Shown here piece by piece: positions 28,216 through 38,593 of a DNA stretch of 64,000 nucleotides. The DNA is taken from positions 1,687,501-1,751,500 of the forward strand of contig NZ_CP054476.1 of NCBI RefSeq assembly GCF_013341275.1, in the 5' to 3' direction. Every line of letters starts with the position of its first letter. Within the stretch, counting starts at the first letter, position 1. The notes below the pieces were generated by a model. It did no database searches, had not been told where the DNA came from, and saw only the letters and a list, made by a program, of their open reading frames with translations. The stretch comes from Methyloligella sp. GL2. GTDB taxonomy: Bacteria > Pseudomonadota > Alphaproteobacteria > Rhizobiales > Methyloligellaceae. A program made the translations under genes and the position numbers.

Positions 28216-28590
28216 ATGAGCAAAACGGTTTTGATCGTGGAAGACAACGAGCTGAACATGAAGCTCTTTCACGATCTTCTCGATGCCCACGGCTATAAGA
28301 CGCTGCAGACCAAGAACGGCATCGAGGCGCTGGCGCTGGCCAAGGAGCACCGGCCCGATCTGATCCTGATGGATATTCAGCTTCCCGAAGTCTCGGGGCT
28401 GGAGGTCACCAAGTGGCTGAAGGAAGACGATCAGCTGCGCGAGATCCCCATCGTCGCCGTCACCGCCTTTGCCATGAAGGGCGATGAAGAGCGCATCCGC
28501 GAGGGCGGGTGCGAGGCCTATATTTCAAAACCGATTTCCGTTTCCACCTTTCTCGGCACGGTGAAGCAGTTCATCGGGGAAGCGCAGTAA
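28216..28590 (+). CDS. divK: Single-domain response regulator DivK
   Basis: A 124-residue stand-alone receiver that in Caulobacter and Rhizobiales controls the DivJ/PleC/DivL-CckA pathway and so CtrA activity and cell polarity. The phosphoacceptor is D53 ([12 protein letters not shown]), the acidic pair is E9-D10 and the conserved lysine is in YISKPISV. The start at 28216 ([16 protein letters not shown]) is that of all DivK proteins; an in-frame ATG at 28123 would add an unrelated leader. pleD follows 3 bases after the stop, as in related genomes. Confidence 0.96.
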   Translation: MSKTVLIVEDNELNMKLFHDLLDAHGYKTLQTKNGIEALALAKEHRPDLILMDIQLPEVSGLEVTKWLKEDDQLREIPIVAVTAFAMKGDEERIREGGCEAYISKPISVSTFLGTVKQFIGEAQ

Positions 28591-28593
28591 TAC

Positions 28594-29967
<1,374 letters not shown>

Positions 29968-30015
29968 ACTGCTACCTAGATCACCTTAGTTCTGCTTGAT
30001 TCGCTGACGACTCTT

Positions 30016-30031
30016 CCGGAGATTTCTCCGG
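30016..30031 (+). terminator. Hairpin after pleD, possible terminator
   Basis: CCGGAG, loop ATTT, CTCCGG, 48 bases after the pleD stop. There is no T-run behind it, so intrinsic termination is uncertain. Confidence 0.35.
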
Positions 30032-30126
30032 TGCGGGCCAGCTTGGCTTGGCAAATGAGGCGTTTAGCGCAACGCTTTACAATGACTAATATTTTAGCGT
30101 ATTAAGCAAAAGAAAAAGATTGTTAT

Positions 30127-30158
30127 CGATCGACCGGGGGATGGTTTAAGGTCGATCG
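30127..30158. repeat. 9-base inverted repeat with 14-base spacer
   Basis: CGATCGACC (30127-30135) and GGTCGATCG (30150-30158). Read on the minus strand, the hairpin is followed after a few bases by ATCTTTTTCTTTTG, so it could end transcripts coming from the rpmG side. On the plus strand it follows an AT-rich segment (TTTACA, 17 bases, GTATTA at about 30074-30102) that could be a weak promoter. Confidence 0.5.
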
Positions 30159-30346
30159 GGTCCGGCTAAGGACGAGAGGAATTCTAGGGGTGAGGGGCTC
30201 CTACGGGCCTCCGTTGATCCCTAAACCTATTCAAAGTTAGCCCTACGGAATGCTCAGGTCCGCCGCATCTCCTGGGTCCGTGGGGTTCGGTCGGTCGAGG
30301 CGCGGTTGAGTGGCCTCCTCGTTAGCGCCGCGTTTCGGCCGACCAC

Positions 30347-30384
30347 CAAGTCAAACGGCCAAGCCCTCTTTGGTCTTTGACTTG
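30347..30384. repeat. Long near-perfect hairpin in the pleD-rpmG spacer
   Basis: CAAGTCAAA (30347-30355) pairs with TTTGACTTG (30376-30384). Inside, GGCCAA (30357-30362) pairs with TTGGTC (30370-30375) with one G-U pair, giving about 15 base pairs with a single bulged C. This is the strongest secondary-structure element of the spacer. Confidence 0.6.
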
Positions 30385-30561
30385 TCGACCAGCCCCGTAG
30401 TGCATGCAGGAGCTACCCCGCTTAACCTGTATGTCTGCGGGGTTGGTCACTTTTAGCGCCCATTTCCGGGCTTTGTTCTTCGACAATTCAATCTCGAAAG
30501 CCAAAACGAGCCCAGCCCCGCCGGGAGCCGGCGAGGAGGCTTAGACAGCTCTGAAGCTTGT

Positions 30562-30729
30562 CTATTTGATCTTGGCTTCCTTGAATTCGACGTGTTTGCG
30601 CGCGACCGGATCGTATTTCTTCAGGACGAGCTTCTCGGTCGAGTTCCGGGGGTTCTTCTTGGTCACGTAATAGAACCCGGTACCCGCGCTGCTTACGAGC
30701 TTGATCTTCTGGGTGATCGGCTTCGCCAT
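30562..30729 (-). CDS. rpmG: 50S ribosomal protein L33
   Basis: A 55-residue basic ribosomal protein, read from the ATG at 30729: [19 protein letters not shown], then [10 protein letters not shown] and [19 protein letters not shown], ending AKIK. This is the standard cysteine-free L33 of alphaproteobacteria at exactly the usual length; no zinc-binding CxxC pairs are present. It is the last gene of the topA-rnr-DUF983-rpmG run on the minus strand, 67 bases after the DUF983 gene. Confidence 0.97.
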   Translation of the reverse strand: MAKPITQKIKLVSSAGTGFYYVTKKNPRNSTEKLVLKKYDPVARKHVEFKEAKIK

Positions 30730-30796
30730 TTTTCGTCCTTCATTCGGTCAGTTAGCGCCTGTGCGCCGGCGCACACTACTTATCGGCTGGTGGAAG

Positions 30797-31291
30797 TCAA
30801 GCCTGACTGGAGGGGAAATAGGAAGATCCGCCCGGTTCTCCCGTGTCGATGGGATCCTCTTCCGCATTGGGATCGAATCCGTGCATGAGAAGCGCCCATT
30901 GCAGGCCGACGAGGGCGCCTTTGATCGGCGGCAGGATGCACAGTGCCATCAGCACGGTCAGCGGGATCCAGAGGGCCGAATGGACCCAAAGCGGCGGGTG
31001 ATAGGCCATCTCTACCGCCAGCACGAGGCTGACGATGACATGGCCGACGATGACGATGGTGAAATAGGGCGGGGCGTCGTCGGCGCGGTGATGATGCAGC
31101 GCTTCGCTGCAGGACGGGCAATGGTCATTCACCTTCAAATACTTGCCGAATATCGACCCCTTGCCGCAGGCCGGGCAGCGCATCAGGCCGCCGCGCCGCA
31201 AGGCCTCGGGCAGATTGCGCTCGCCGGTGGAGCGGCCGTCGATCTGGGTGACAGTCTTGGCAGGTGTTTCGGATGCTTGCGGCATCGCCAT
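30797..31291 (-). CDS. DUF983 domain-containing membrane protein
   Basis: A 164-residue protein with an N-terminal zinc-ribbon-like segment (LMRCPACGKGSIFGKYLKV, then HCPSCSEALHHH) and two membrane helices (FTIVIVGHVIVSLVLAVEM and LTVLMALCILPPIKGALVG). DUF983 proteins are widespread in alphaproteobacteria and unassigned. The gene lies 31 bases after rnr and before rpmG, the usual neighbours of this family. The four cysteines suggest Zn2+ binding. Confidence 0.9.
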   Translation of the reverse strand: MAMPQASETPAKTVTQIDGRSTGERNLPEALRRGGLMRCPACGKGSIFGKYLKVNDHCPSCSEALHHHRADDAPPYFTIVIVGHVIVSLVLAVEMAYHPPLWVHSALWIPLTVLMALCILPPIKGALVGLQWALLMHGFDPNAEEDPIDTGEPGGSSYFPSSQA

Positions 31292-31322
31292 GTCCTTTCC
31301 GTTCCTCGTCTGTGAGGAAAAC

Positions 31323-33656
31323 CTAGCGGCGGCGCTTTGCCCGCCCGCCGGTCTTGTTGGATGTCGTTTTAGCAGTCTTTTTCGCCGCGCTGCTTTTCTT
31401 TTTCCGTGACGGACCCGGCCCGCTGCGGGATCGAGCGACTCTGGCCCGGCTGGAAGGGCGGCGCTTGATGCCGAGCTTGCGGCCTTCGGTCAGAAGCTCG
31501 AAACGAAGCGCGCCGGCGGTGGGGATGGCTTCGACCAGCCGCACCGTCACCCGGTCGCCGAGCTGATAAGCGGAGCCGGTATCCTCGCCCACCAGGGCCT
31601 GATGGGTCTCGTCGTGATAATAATACTCCTCGCCGATGGTGGAGGCAGGCACGAAGCCATCGGCGCCTGTGTCATTCAGTCGCACGAACAGGCCGGAGCG
31701 GGTGACGCCGGAGACCTTGGCTTCGAAACGGGCGCCGACCCGGTCGGCCAGGAAGCTGGCGACCAGCCTGTCGACGGTATCGCGCTCTGCCGCCATGGCG
31801 CGGCGCTCGGTAAGGGAGATGGCCTCGGCGGTTTCGTCCAACCCCTCCATCTCCGTATCGCTCAAACCGCCTTCGCCGAAGCCCAAGCTGCGGATCAGCG
31901 CCCGGTGGATCAGCAAATCGGCATAGCGGCGGATCGGCGAGGTGAAATGGGCATAGCGCCGGAGGTTGAGGCCGAAATGGCCGAGATTACCGACCGTGTA
32001 TTCGGCCTGCGCCTGGCTGCGCAGCACCACCTCGGCGACCAGCTCCGCCGACGGGGTCTCGCGGCTCTGGCTCAGGATGCGGTTGAAATGGGCCGGCTTC
32101 AGAACGCCGGCGCGGGCAAGCTTCAGATCGAGGCTATGCAGGAAGTCGGTGAGGCTGGCGATCTTGGCCTCGGAGGGGGCATCGTGCACCCGGTAGACCA
32201 CCGGCACCTTCTTGGCTTCCAGCGTCTCCGCAGCGGCGACATTGGCCGCGATCATGAACTCCTCGATCAGCTTATGGGCGGTCAGCCGCGGCGGGCTGAC
32301 GATGTCGGCGATCTCGCCCTGATCGTCGAGGAGGATCTTGCGCTCCGGCAGATCGAGATCGAGGGGGCCGCGCTGCTCGCGGGCCTTGGCGAGGCTGTCA
32401 TAAGCGGCCCAGAGTGGCTTCAGCACCGGCTCCAGCAGCGGACCGGTCACATCGTCGGGCTGGCCGTCGATGGCCGCTTGCGCCTGCTGATAGGTCAGGC
32501 TCGCGGCTGAGCGCATCAGGGCGCGGGTGAAGCGGTGATCGCGCTTGTGGCCGTCCTTGTCGAACACCATGCGCACCGCCATGCAGGGGCGCGTCTCGCC
32601 TTCCACCAGGGAGCAGAGATTGTTGGAGATGCGCTCGGGCAGCATCGGCACCACCCGGTCGGGGAAGTAGACCGAATTACCGCGCATCTTGGCCTCGCGG
32701 TCCAGCGCGCTTCCCGGGCGGACATAGGCCGCCACATCGGCGATGGCGACGATGACGATATGACCGCCGGGATTTTTGGGGTCGTCGTCGGGCGCGGCAT
32801 AGACCGCATCGTCATGATCGCGCGCATCCTGCGGATCGATGGTGAGCAGGGGGAGGGCGGTGAGATCCTCGCGCCCCTCCGGTCCAGGCGGGGTGGCGGC
32901 CTCCGCTTCGGCCAGCACGGCTTGCGGGAATTGATCGGGGATGCCGTGGGCATGGATGGCGATCAGGCTGATCGCCTTGCGGTCCTTCGGATTGCCGAGG
33001 CGCTCCACGACGCGGGCAGCCGGCACGCCATAGCCGCGCGAGCGGGCGATCTCGAAGCGCACCAGCTCGCCGTCCTCGGCCTCCTTGGTGTCGCTGGCCT
33101 GAACGCGCCATTCCTTCAGCTGTTTCTTGTCGATGGGATCGATAACCCCGCCGCTGCCCTGCTTGCGGAAGATGCCGAGCAGGCTGCGCGGGGCGCTGGA
33201 GAGCTTTTTGATGGGGCGCGCCTGATAGGCGTAGGTCTCGTCGTCGATCTTATCGATGCGGGCGAGCAGCCGGTCGCCGACCCCCGCGGCGGACTCCGGT
33301 CCTTTGCGCTTTCCCTGAACGATGATCTGGGGCGGGGCGCCGTCCTCGTCGGACCAATTGTCCGGTACGGCGACGAACTCGCCGTCCTGGTCGCGGCCGG
33401 TGATGCGGACCACGGTGACGGATGGCAGCTTGGAGGGCTGGCGCAGGCTTTTCTTGCTGCCGGCGATCAGGCCTTCGTCGGTCATCTCGCGCAAAAGCGC
33501 TTTCAGCGGGATGCGGTCGGCGCCCTTGATGCCGAAGGCGCGGGCGATCTCGCGCTTGCCGACCTTCTCGTCGCTCGACTGAATGAAGTCGAGGACGTCT
33601 TGCTTGCTGGGGAGGGCCCTGGTCTTTTGGTCGCTGCGGCTCTTAGAGTTCACCAA
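31323..33656 (-). CDS. rnr: Ribonuclease R
   Basis: RNase R is a processive 3'-5' exoribonuclease that degrades structured RNA. The 777 residues contain an N-terminal winged-helix region, cold-shock-type domains, the RNB catalytic domain with TIDPQDARDHDDAVYA (metal-binding aspartates) and GNSVYFPDRVVPMLPE, and a C-terminal S1 domain (FEAKVSGVTRSGLFVRL). The last 60 residues are strongly basic (RSGPGPSRKKKSSAAKKTAK), as is common for RNase R. The start is GTG at 33656, 12 bases after the topA stop, so the two are co-transcribed. Confidence 0.96.
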   Translation of the reverse strand: MVNSKSRSDQKTRALPSKQDVLDFIQSSDEKVGKREIARAFGIKGADRIPLKALLREMTDEGLIAGSKKSLRQPSKLPSVTVVRITGRDQDGEFVAVPDNWSDEDGAPPQIIVQGKRKGPESAAGVGDRLLARIDKIDDETYAYQARPIKKLSSAPRSLLGIFRKQGSGGVIDPIDKKQLKEWRVQASDTKEAEDGELVRFEIARSRGYGVPAARVVERLGNPKDRKAISLIAIHAHGIPDQFPQAVLAEAEAATPPGPEGREDLTALPLLTIDPQDARDHDDAVYAAPDDDPKNPGGHIVIVAIADVAAYVRPGSALDREAKMRGNSVYFPDRVVPMLPERISNNLCSLVEGETRPCMAVRMVFDKDGHKRDHRFTRALMRSAASLTYQQAQAAIDGQPDDVTGPLLEPVLKPLWAAYDSLAKAREQRGPLDLDLPERKILLDDQGEIADIVSPPRLTAHKLIEEFMIAANVAAAETLEAKKVPVVYRVHDAPSEAKIASLTDFLHSLDLKLARAGVLKPAHFNRILSQSRETPSAELVAEVVLRSQAQAEYTVGNLGHFGLNLRRYAHFTSPIRRYADLLIHRALIRSLGFGEGGLSDTEMEGLDETAEAISLTERRAMAAERDTVDRLVASFLADRVGARFEAKVSGVTRSGLFVRLNDTGADGFVPASTIGEEYYYHDETHQALVGEDTGSAYQLGDRVTVRLVEAIPTAGALRFELLTEGRKLGIKRRPSSRARVARSRSGPGPSRKKKSSAAKKTAKTTSNKTGGRAKRRR

Positions 33657-33668
33657 TTGAGGTCTGGC

Positions 33669-36323
33669 CTAGCCGGCCGTCTCTTCGACGGCCTCCTTCT
33701 TCTTCGTCGACTTCTTCGCCGCGGTCTTTTTGGCGCCGGTTTTCTTGGTGGCAGTTTTCTTGGCGGTGGACTTCTTGGCAGCCGCCTTCTTCGGCGTTTT
33801 GCCGGTCTTCTCGGCGCGGGCGGCGATCAGCGCCACCGCTTCGTCCATGGTGATCTCTTCGGGGTTCTTGTCCTTCGGCAGGGTCGCATTGATCTTGCCG
33901 TGCTTGACGTAAGGCCCGTAGCGGCCGCTCATCACCTGAACCGGGCCTTTCAGCTCCGGATGCTCGCCGAGCTCCTTGATGGCGCTGCCGCCGCGCTTGG
34001 CGCGGGAGGCTTCCTTTTCGGCGATCAGCGAGATGGCGCGGTTGGCGCCGACGGTGAAGACTTCCTCCGGTCCGCTGAGATTGGCGTAGGTCCGCTCATG
34101 CTGGACGTAAGGCCCGTAGCGGCCGAAGCCGGCCAGGATCGGCTTGCCGGTCTCCGGATGGGTGCCGACCTCGCGGGGGAGCGCCAGCAGCGCCAGCGCC
34201 CGCTCGAGCGTGATCTCGCCCGGATTTTCGCCCTTGGGGATCGAGGCGCGTTTCGGCTTCTCGCCGTCCACCGCCTCGCCGAGCTGCAGATAAGGGCCGA
34301 AGCGGCCGTCGCGCAGCGTGACGTCCAGCCCGCTCTCCGGATCGGTGCCCAGCACCTTGCCGTCGGCGCCGGCCGCGGCCGTTGCCTCGTCCTTGTCGCC
34401 GGTATCGGCAAGCTGCCGGGTATAGCGGCATTCGGGATAGTTGGAGCAGCCGATGAAGGCGCCGAAGCGGCCGACCTTCAGGCTGAGGCGTCCGTTCTCG
34501 CAGGCCGGGCAGGCGCGCGGATCCTTGCCGGGCTCGGTGGCCGGGAAGATATGCGGCCCCAGAAGCTCGTTCAGCGCATCCAGCACCTGGGAGATGCGCA
34601 GATCGCCGATCTCGTCGACGGCGCCGATGAAGTCTTTCCAGAAATCGCGCAGCACGTCGCGCCAGGCGAGCTCGCCGGCGGAGATATGGTCGAGCTTCTC
34701 CTCCAGATCGGCGGTGAAGTCGTACTGGACGTAGCGCTTGAAGAAGCTCTCCAGGAAGGCGGTGACCAGACGGCCCTTGTCTTCCGGGTAGAGGCGCTTC
34801 TTATCGATGCGCACATATTCGCGGTCGCGCAGCACGTTGAGCGTCGCGGCGTAAGTGGAGGGGCGGCCGATGCCGAGCTCTTCCATCTTCTTGATCAGCG
34901 TGGCCTCGCTATAGCGGGGCGGCGGCTCGGTGAAGTGCTGCTTCGGCTCGATCTTGCGGCCCTGAAGCGCATCGCCTTGCGCAAGGCGCGGCAGGCGCAT
35001 GCCGTCCTCGTCCTCCGCATCGTCGACGCCTTCCTGGTAGAGCTTCAGGAAACCGTCGAAGCGGACGACCTGGCCGGTGGCGCGCAGGCCGTAGGCCACA
35101 CCGTCATTGCCGGTGACGGCGATATCGGCGGTGGTGCGCTCCAGCTCGGCGCTCGCCGCCTGGCTCGCCAGGGTGCGCTGCCAGATCAGCTTATAGAGCT
35201 TGGCTTGCTCGGCATTCAGGTAGCGGCCGATCTGGTCCGGATTCTTGCGGAAGTCGGTGGGGCGGATGGCCTCGTGGGCTTCCTGAGCGTTCTTCGCCTT
35301 GGTCGCGTAATGGCGCGGCGAGGGCGGCAGGTAGTTCTCGCCATAGAGCGATTTCAGCGTGCTGCGGCAGGCGGAGATCGCCTCGGGCACGATCTGCACG
35401 CCGTCGGTACGCATATAGGTGATCAGGCCTTCGGTTTCGCCGCCGAGATCGACGCCTTCATACAGGCCTTGCGCGATCTGCATGGTCTGGCGCGGGGAGA
35501 AGCCGAATTTGCGCGAGGCTTCCTGCTGCAGCGTCGAGGTGGTGAAGGGCGGGGCGGGATTGCGCTTGGCCGGCTTTTTCTCGACGGATGAGACGGTGAA
35601 GGCACCTCCTTCGAGGGCCTCCTTCAGGCGCATCGCCGTCGCCTCATCGGCGATATCGAACTTGTCCAGCTTCTTGCCGTCGATAGCGGCAAGGCGCGCA
35701 GCGAAGGTCTCGTTCGCCTTGGTGGCGAGCTCGGCCGTGAGGCTCCAATACTCCTGCGCCTTGAAGCTCTCGATCTCCAGCTCGCGGTCGCAGACCAGGC
35801 GCAGCGCCACGGACTGCACGCGGCCGGCGGAGCGGGCGCCCGGGAGCTTGCGCCACAGCACCGGCGAGAGGGTGAAGCCGACCAGATAGTCGAGGGCGCG
35901 GCGGGCGAGATAGGCATCCACCAGCGGTTCGTCGATCTTGCGCGGATGGGCGATGGCATCCAGCACTGCATTCTTGGTGATGGCGTTGAACACCACGCGC
36001 TCGACATCGACGCCCTTCAGCGCCTTCTTATGGTCGAGCACCTGCAGCACGTGCCAGGAGATGGCCTCGCCTTCGCGGTCGGGGTCAGTCGCCAGGATCA
36101 GCTTGTCGGCGCCCTTGACCGCCTTGGTGATGTCCGCCAGCCGTTTGGCCGATTTCGGATCGACCTCCCAGGTCATGGCGAAATCGTCGTCCGGCAGGAC
36201 CGAACCGTTCTTGGACGGCAGATCGCGCACGTGACCGTAGGAGGCCAGCACGTGATAGTCCTGTCCGAGATACTTATTGATGGTCTTCGCCTTTGCGGGC
36301 GATTCGACGATTACGACGTTCAT
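33669..36323 (-). CDS. topA: DNA topoisomerase I
   Basis: A type IA topoisomerase that relaxes negative supercoils. The 884 residues start MNVVIVESPAKAKTINKYLG (Toprim domain, with ATDPDREGEAISWHV) and carry the active-site tyrosine at about residue 305 in GLITYMRTDGV. One clear Cys4 zinc motif follows (CPACENGRLSL ... GCSNYPECRYT). After it come several repeated FGPYLQLGEAV / YGPYVQHERTY / YGPYVKHGKIN modules of the topoisomerase C-repeat. The extreme C-terminus is a Lys/Ala-rich tail (KKAAAKKSTAKKTATKKT) resembling histone H1. It is the first gene of the topA-rnr-DUF983-rpmG run. Confidence 0.97.
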   Translation of the reverse strand: MNVVIVESPAKAKTINKYLGQDYHVLASYGHVRDLPSKNGSVLPDDDFAMTWEVDPKSAKRLADITKAVKGADKLILATDPDREGEAISWHVLQVLDHKKALKGVDVERVVFNAITKNAVLDAIAHPRKIDEPLVDAYLARRALDYLVGFTLSPVLWRKLPGARSAGRVQSVALRLVCDRELEIESFKAQEYWSLTAELATKANETFAARLAAIDGKKLDKFDIADEATAMRLKEALEGGAFTVSSVEKKPAKRNPAPPFTTSTLQQEASRKFGFSPRQTMQIAQGLYEGVDLGGETEGLITYMRTDGVQIVPEAISACRSTLKSLYGENYLPPSPRHYATKAKNAQEAHEAIRPTDFRKNPDQIGRYLNAEQAKLYKLIWQRTLASQAASAELERTTADIAVTGNDGVAYGLRATGQVVRFDGFLKLYQEGVDDAEDEDGMRLPRLAQGDALQGRKIEPKQHFTEPPPRYSEATLIKKMEELGIGRPSTYAATLNVLRDREYVRIDKKRLYPEDKGRLVTAFLESFFKRYVQYDFTADLEEKLDHISAGELAWRDVLRDFWKDFIGAVDEIGDLRISQVLDALNELLGPHIFPATEPGKDPRACPACENGRLSLKVGRFGAFIGCSNYPECRYTRQLADTGDKDEATAAAGADGKVLGTDPESGLDVTLRDGRFGPYLQLGEAVDGEKPKRASIPKGENPGEITLERALALLALPREVGTHPETGKPILAGFGRYGPYVQHERTYANLSGPEEVFTVGANRAISLIAEKEASRAKRGGSAIKELGEHPELKGPVQVMSGRYGPYVKHGKINATLPKDKNPEEITMDEAVALIAARAEKTGKTPKKAAAKKSTAKKTATKKTGAKKTAAKKSTKKKEAVEETAG

Positions 36324-36559
36324 GCGCCTTCCTGCTATGGCCGTTCGGGCCGTATGCCAGTTCGTTTTGCTTGAGTCGAACCGGTCTCGTTACGCGCGAA
36401 AATGGTGTCTCAGCCGCGAGGTGTCAATTTCCGCTCTGGTTTGCCCCCGTTTTGGTTGACAACCTTAAGGGGTATAAAATACTCATCACAACTTAAGAGG
36501 GAGTCCAGACAGTCCTGCAACGTGGCGCAAAACCGCCGAGTAGGGAACTTCGGGAGGTC

Positions 36560-36802
36560 ATGCTGAGTAACGGCCGGCGTAGCGACAAGACCCGCGGCGA
36601 GAAAGGGTCCAAGGACGAGCAGGGCGAAAAGGTAGACGAGGCGGTTTTCACGGAGAAGACCGATGCTGCCGAGTATATCGCCTCCCTGCTGGAGGGGTTG
36701 CGGCATGTGGCGGACGGTGCCGAGCTGTCGTTTCTTGCCTATCTGATCGGGGTTGCTTTGGAAGAAGCGCGCTCGGAGCAGGCGCGGGGCGACACCGCCT
36801 AG
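36560..36802 (+). CDS. Small conserved hypothetical protein
   Basis: An 80-residue acidic protein on the strand opposite to its neighbours. The first 30 residues are charged and probably disordered ([19 protein letters not shown]). The rest forms two amphipathic helices ([20 protein letters not shown], then [16 protein letters not shown]). A strong ribosome binding site (CGGGAGGTC) precedes the ATG. The helical half resembles small proteins found next to topA/dprA in other Rhizobiales, but no function is known. Its last 4 bases overlap the 3' end of dprA. Confidence 0.75.
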   Translation: MLSNGRRSDKTRGEKGSKDEQGEKVDEAVFTEKTDAAEYIASLLEGLRHVADGAELSFLAYLIGVALEEARSEQARGDTA

Positions 36803-37965
36803 AACTCCTCCTGACGATTTTCCACCAACGAGACCAGCTGCTGGCCATGGCGCTGCAGGCGTCCGGCAAGATCCAGCTCCAGCAGCACGATCTGTACCGC
36901 GCGCGGCGCAATGCCGGTGGCGCGGATAATCTCGTCGATATCGACGGGCGAGGGGCCGAGCGCCGCCAGCACCTGCTCGCGCTCGGAACGGCCGATCTCC
37001 GGCATGGGCTCGGGCGTCGGCTGTTCGTCGGAGGCGGCCAGTTCATCCGGGAGGCTGCGCTTGCGGCCGAGCAGGGGGGCGATAGCCTCGAGAATATCGG
37101 CGGTCTCGGTGATCAGCGTCGCGCCCTGCTTCAGAAGCCGGTTGGTGCCGTAGGCGCGCGGGTCCATGGGGCTGCCGGGGACGGCGAACACCTCGCGGCC
37201 TTGCTCGCCGGCAAAGCGGGCGGTGATCAGCGAACCGGAGCGTTTCGCCGCTTCGACCACCACCACACCCAGCGAGATGCCGGAGATCAGCCGGTTGCGG
37301 CGGGGAAAATCCTTGCCGCGGGGGATCAGCCCCGGCGGACGCTCGGTGAGCAGCAGGCCGGTCTCGCCGATGGCGGCGTGGAGGTCTTCATTCTCAGGCG
37401 GATAGATGCGGTCGATGCCGCCGGCCAGCACCGCGACGGTGCCGCGCTCCAAAGCGGCGCGGTGGGCGGCGGTGTCGATGCCGCGGGCAAGGCCCGAAGC
37501 GACGACGAAGCCTTCCATGCCGAGCTCGATGGCCGTGGTGCGGGCGAATTTCTGACCGATGGCCGAGCCGTTGCGCGAGCCGACCATGGCGATCATCGGC
37601 CGCTCGGCGAGATCCAGCCGGCCCTTCACGTAGATCAAAGGCGGCGGGGCATCGATATGGGCCAGGGCCGGGGGATAACCGGTCTCGCCGGGGACCACGG
37701 CATGGGCGCCGAGCCGTTTGGCTGCCGCGAGCTCGCGTTTGGCATCGTCATAGCTGTAGATCTTCACCGCGCTGCGACCGCCCCGGCGCGCAAGTTCGGG
37801 CAAGGCCTCAACGGCGGCCTCGGCGCTGGCGAATTGATTGATCAAGGCACGGAAGGTCGTCGGTCCGACATTCTCGCTGCGGATCAGGCGAAGCCAGGCG
37901 ATACGCTGCTCTTCGGTCAGCCGCCGGGCGGGCAAAATTTCGTCGGGCGGCTTACTTGCTACCAA
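36799..37965 (-). CDS. dprA: DNA-processing protein DprA
   Basis: DprA loads RecA on incoming single-stranded DNA during natural transformation and is kept in many non-competent bacteria. The Rossmann-like core is clear: [56 protein letters not shown] and [24 protein letters not shown]-like N-terminal region and a C-terminal winged-helix domain ([21 protein letters not shown]) flank it. The best start is a TTG at 37965 with AGGAGA 6 bases upstream, which gives 388 residues and overlaps the plsY end by 14 bases. GTG at 37983 is an alternative. Confidence 0.93.
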   Translation of the reverse strand: MVASKPPDEILPARRLTEEQRIAWLRLIRSENVGPTTFRALINQFASAEAAVEALPELARRGGRSAVKIYSYDDAKRELAAAKRLGAHAVVPGETGYPPALAHIDAPPPLIYVKGRLDLAERPMIAMVGSRNGSAIGQKFARTTAIELGMEGFVVASGLARGIDTAAHRAALERGTVAVLAGGIDRIYPPENEDLHAAIGETGLLLTERPPGLIPRGKDFPRRNRLISGISLGVVVVEAAKRSGSLITARFAGEQGREVFAVPGSPMDPRAYGTNRLLKQGATLITETADILEAIAPLLGRKRSLPDELAASDEQPTPEPMPEIGRSEREQVLAALGPSPVDIDEIIRATGIAPRAVQIVLLELDLAGRLQRHGQQLVSLVENRQEEF

Positions 37966-38551
37966 TACGTGTCTCCTCGCCACGCAACAAACGGCCGATA
38001 TTGGCACGATGTCGCATATAGAGGATCACACTTAGGAACAAGGCGGCAACTGCAAGTTGCTGTTGCCCGGTGACGGCGAGGAAGACAGGCACGGCGGCCG
38101 CGGCGATCAGCGCGGAGAGCGAGGAATAGCGGGTCAGCACCGCAACGGCGATCCAGACCAGGCAAAACACCAGCGCCGCCGGCCAGTGCAGGCCGATCAG
38201 CACGCCGATATAGGTGGCGACGCCCTTGCCGCCGTGGAATTTGAGCCAGACCGGAAAGATGTGGCCGATGAAGGCGCCGAAGGCGGCGGCGATGGCGGCA
38301 TTGGGCCCCCAATAGGCGGCGACCAGCACCGGCACGGTGCCTTTCAGCACGTCGCCGAGCAGGGTCAGGCCGGCGATCAGCTTGTTGCCGGTGCGCAGCG
38401 CATTGGTGGCGCCGATATTGCCGGAGCCGATCTGGCGGAGATCGCCGAGCCCGGCGGCGTGGGTCAGCAAGAGGCCGAAAGGAATCGAGCCCAGCAGATA
38501 GCCGCCGAGAAAAGCAGCCGCGTAGACGGCAAGCATAGTCCAGTCCTGCAT
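37952..38551 (-). CDS. plsY: Glycerol-3-phosphate acyltransferase PlsY
   Basis: PlsY transfers the acyl group of acyl-phosphate to glycerol-3-phosphate in the first step of phospholipid synthesis. The 199-residue integral membrane protein has the three conserved cytosolic motifs: [28 protein letters not shown] and [14 protein letters not shown]. Length and five or so helices match the family. It sits between pyrC and dprA on the same strand, the usual alphaproteobacterial order, and its 3' end overlaps dprA. Confidence 0.96.
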   Translation of the reverse strand: MQDWTMLAVYAAAFLGGYLLGSIPFGLLLTHAAGLGDLRQIGSGNIGATNALRTGNKLIAGLTLLGDVLKGTVPVLVAAYWGPNAAIAAAFGAFIGHIFPVWLKFHGGKGVATYIGVLIGLHWPAALVFCLVWIAVAVLTRYSSLSALIAAAAVPVFLAVTGQQQLAVAALFLSVILYMRHRANIGRLLRGEETRIGSK

Positions 38552-38593
38552 GATTGGCCGTCCCCCCGGCGGCGCGCGTTCACAGCTTTGACG

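Larger units (their letters stand above)
29968..30561. other. Hairpin-rich gene-free spacer between pleD and rpmG
   Basis: In 594 bases no convincing protein gene is present; the one 60-codon frame on the minus strand starts with TTG and has no recognisable product. The spacer contains several inverted repeats: CCGGAG-ATTT-CTCCGG (30016-30031), CGATCGACC / GGTCGATCG (30127-30135 and 30150-30158), a long hairpin at 30347-30384, ACCCCGC / GCGGGGT (30415-30421 and 30437-30443), and CGCCGG-type pairing near 30520. Bases 30070-30125 are AT-rich. Such density suggests a structured transcript, but no known RNA family signature was found. Confidence 0.5.

Noticed and set aside
30322-30504. 60-codon open frame on the minus strand in the pleD-rpmG spacer
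   Set aside because: It starts with TTG, has no ribosome binding site, resembles no family and crosses the strongest hairpins of the spacer.
29968-30561. tmRNA, RNase P RNA, SRP RNA or 6S RNA
   Set aside because: The signatures I would need (UUCGACG and an ANDN-type tag ending in AA for tmRNA; GAGGAAAGUCC for RNase P; the GGAAGG tetraloop region for SRP) are absent on both strands.
32535-35591. Open frame of more than 1000 codons on the plus strand across rnr and topA
   Set aside because: It is antisense to two well-supported genes and its composition (Ala, Gly, Arg, Asp, His) is the usual complement of GC-rich coding DNA.
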